The notes under the pieces were generated by a model, which saw only the letters and a list, made by a program, of their open reading frames with translations, did not search any database and was not told the origin of the DNA. This document shows, one piece after another, positions 4,672 through 5,460 of a stretch of DNA of 5,460 nt. The stretch spans positions 1 to 5,460 of the forward strand of contig JAEZHG010000291.1 in the NCBI GenBank assembly GCA_023436945.1, in the 5' to 3' direction. The stretch comes from Pseudomonadota bacterium (GTDB taxonomy: Bacteria > Pseudomonadota > Alphaproteobacteria > Caulobacterales > Caulobacteraceae). A program made the translations under genes and the position numbers. The number at the start of each line of letters is the position of its first letter. Position 1 is the first letter of the stretch.

Positions 4672-5460
4672 TTAGCCGTACATCTCGCCCAGATAGGCGC
4701 GGCGGACCTCTTCGCTTTCCACGGCCTCCTGAGCGGTGCCTTCAAACAGGACCGAGCCGGAGGTGATGATGGAAACGCGGTCGATGATGTCCAGCGTCTC
4801 GCGGACATTGTGGTCGGTGATCAGCACGCCGATGCCCTGACCGGACAGATAGCGGATCACCTGACGGATGTCGGCGATGGCCAGCGGGTCGATACCGGCG
4901 AAGGGTTCGTCCAGCAGCATGAAGCTAGGCTTGCCAGCCAGAGCGCGGGCGATTTCCACGCGGCGGCGCTCACCGCCCGACAGGCCCGTAGCAGGGGCCG
5001 TGCGCAGGTGGTCGATACGCAGCTCTTCCAGCAGGCGGTTGGTTTCCTCGCGGATGGCGCTCTCGCTGTTGTAGCGAAGCTCCACGACCGAGCGGACGTT
5101 CTGCTCGACGTTCATGCCACGGAAGATAGAGGCTTCCTGCGCCAGATAGCCCAGACCCATACGGGCGCGCTGGTACATCGGCTGCTGGGTGATCTCTTCA
5201 TTGTCCAGCCAGATCGAGCCGCTGTCGGCGGGGATCAGGCCGGTGATCATATAGAAGCAGGTCGTCTTGCCCGCGCCGTTCGGGCCAAGCAGGCCGCAGA
5301 CCTCGCCGCGCTGTACGTTCAGCGACACGTCGCGAACGACCTGACGCTGGCCAAAGCTGCGGGCAATATTGTTGACGCGCAGACCGCGCTTTTCCTCGGC
5401 CACAGGCGCGGTCGCTTGCGGTTCCGGTGGGTTGTGCGGTTCGAGGTTCAGGGCAGACAG
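4672..5460 (-). CDS. lptB: LPS export ABC transporter ATP-binding protein LptB (5' end possibly off the window)
   Basis: Cytoplasmic ATPase that, as a dimer with LptFG and LptC, powers extraction of lipopolysaccharide from the inner membrane for transfer along the LptA bridge. Numbering from the GTG at 5403 (243 residues), the Walker A motif GPNGAGKTT is at 40-48, the Q-loop Gln at 89, the ABC signature LSGGERRR at 141-148, Walker B FMLLDEP at 161-167 with catalytic Glu166, and the H-loop His198 in ITDHNVRETL. The ending YLGEMYG resembles LptB C-termini. The GTG at 5403 is the only possible start inside the window and gives the E. coli-like length, but it has no Shine-Dalgarno. The frame stays open for 19 further codons to the edge, with coding-like third positions and a Pro/Glu/Ala-rich tail, so the true start may lie beyond 5460. 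rpoN follows after about 150 bases. Confidence 0.94.
   Translation of the reverse strand: MSALNLEPHNPPEPQATAPVAEEKRGLRVNNIARSFGQRQVVRDVSLNVQRGEVCGLLGPNGAGKTTCFYMITGLIPADSGSIWLDNEEITQQPMYQRARMGLGYLAQEASIFRGMNVEQNVRSVVELRYNSESAIREETNRLLEELRIDHLRTAPATGLSGGERRRVEIARALAGKPSFMLLDEPFAGIDPLAIADIRQVIRYLSGQGIGVLITDHNVRETLDIIDRVSIITSGSVLFEGTAQEAVESEEVRRAYLGEMYG

Overview
The window looks like a chromosomal core segment from an alphaproteobacterium, most likely of the Caulobacterales. The grounds are the gene order lptB-rpoN-hpf-ptsN, an Hsp20/DUF1150 pair, a GC-rich codon bias, and a promoter of the alphaproteobacterial general-stress (EcfG/SigT) type. I do not assign a genus. There are no RNA genes, CRISPR arrays, insertion sequences or signs of recent transfer, and no gap between genes exceeds about 210 bases.

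Left part (1-1700). A minus-strand gene for an OmpA-family lipoprotein with a glycine-zipper segment (34-708) diverges from a plus-strand stress operon. That operon encodes a small heat-shock protein of the IbpA type (921-1337) and a small DUF1150 protein (1416-1661). The 212-base divergent region is the most informative non-coding part. It holds an EcfG-type promoter (GGAAC, 16 bases, CGTTT) facing the lipoprotein gene, a sigma32-like promoter facing hsp20, a 15-base inverted repeat on that promoter's -35 box, and an hsp20 leader that can fold into two hairpins just before the Shine-Dalgarno.

A perfect 11-bp stem with a GAAA loop at 1667-1692 separates the two halves. It has T-runs on both strands and ends both convergent transcription units.

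Right part (1716-5460). Four minus-strand genes are read from right to left. They are lptB (ATPase of the LPS exporter, 5' end possibly outside the window), rpoN (sigma54, TTG start), hpf (long-form ribosome hibernation factor) and ptsN (EIIA of the nitrogen-related PTS). This is the classic proteobacterial rpoN cluster. lptC and lptA would be expected just beyond the right edge. The gaps of about 150, 113 and 102 bases between these genes contain hairpins and palindromes.

A common theme is stress and envelope physiology: LPS transport, alternative sigma factor, ribosome hibernation, nitrogen PTS signalling, heat-shock chaperone and a probable general-stress lipoprotein. I found no convincing new multi-gene system. 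What merits a second look is regulatory: the EcfG promoter, the possible RNA thermometer before hsp20, and the structured spacers of the rpoN cluster.
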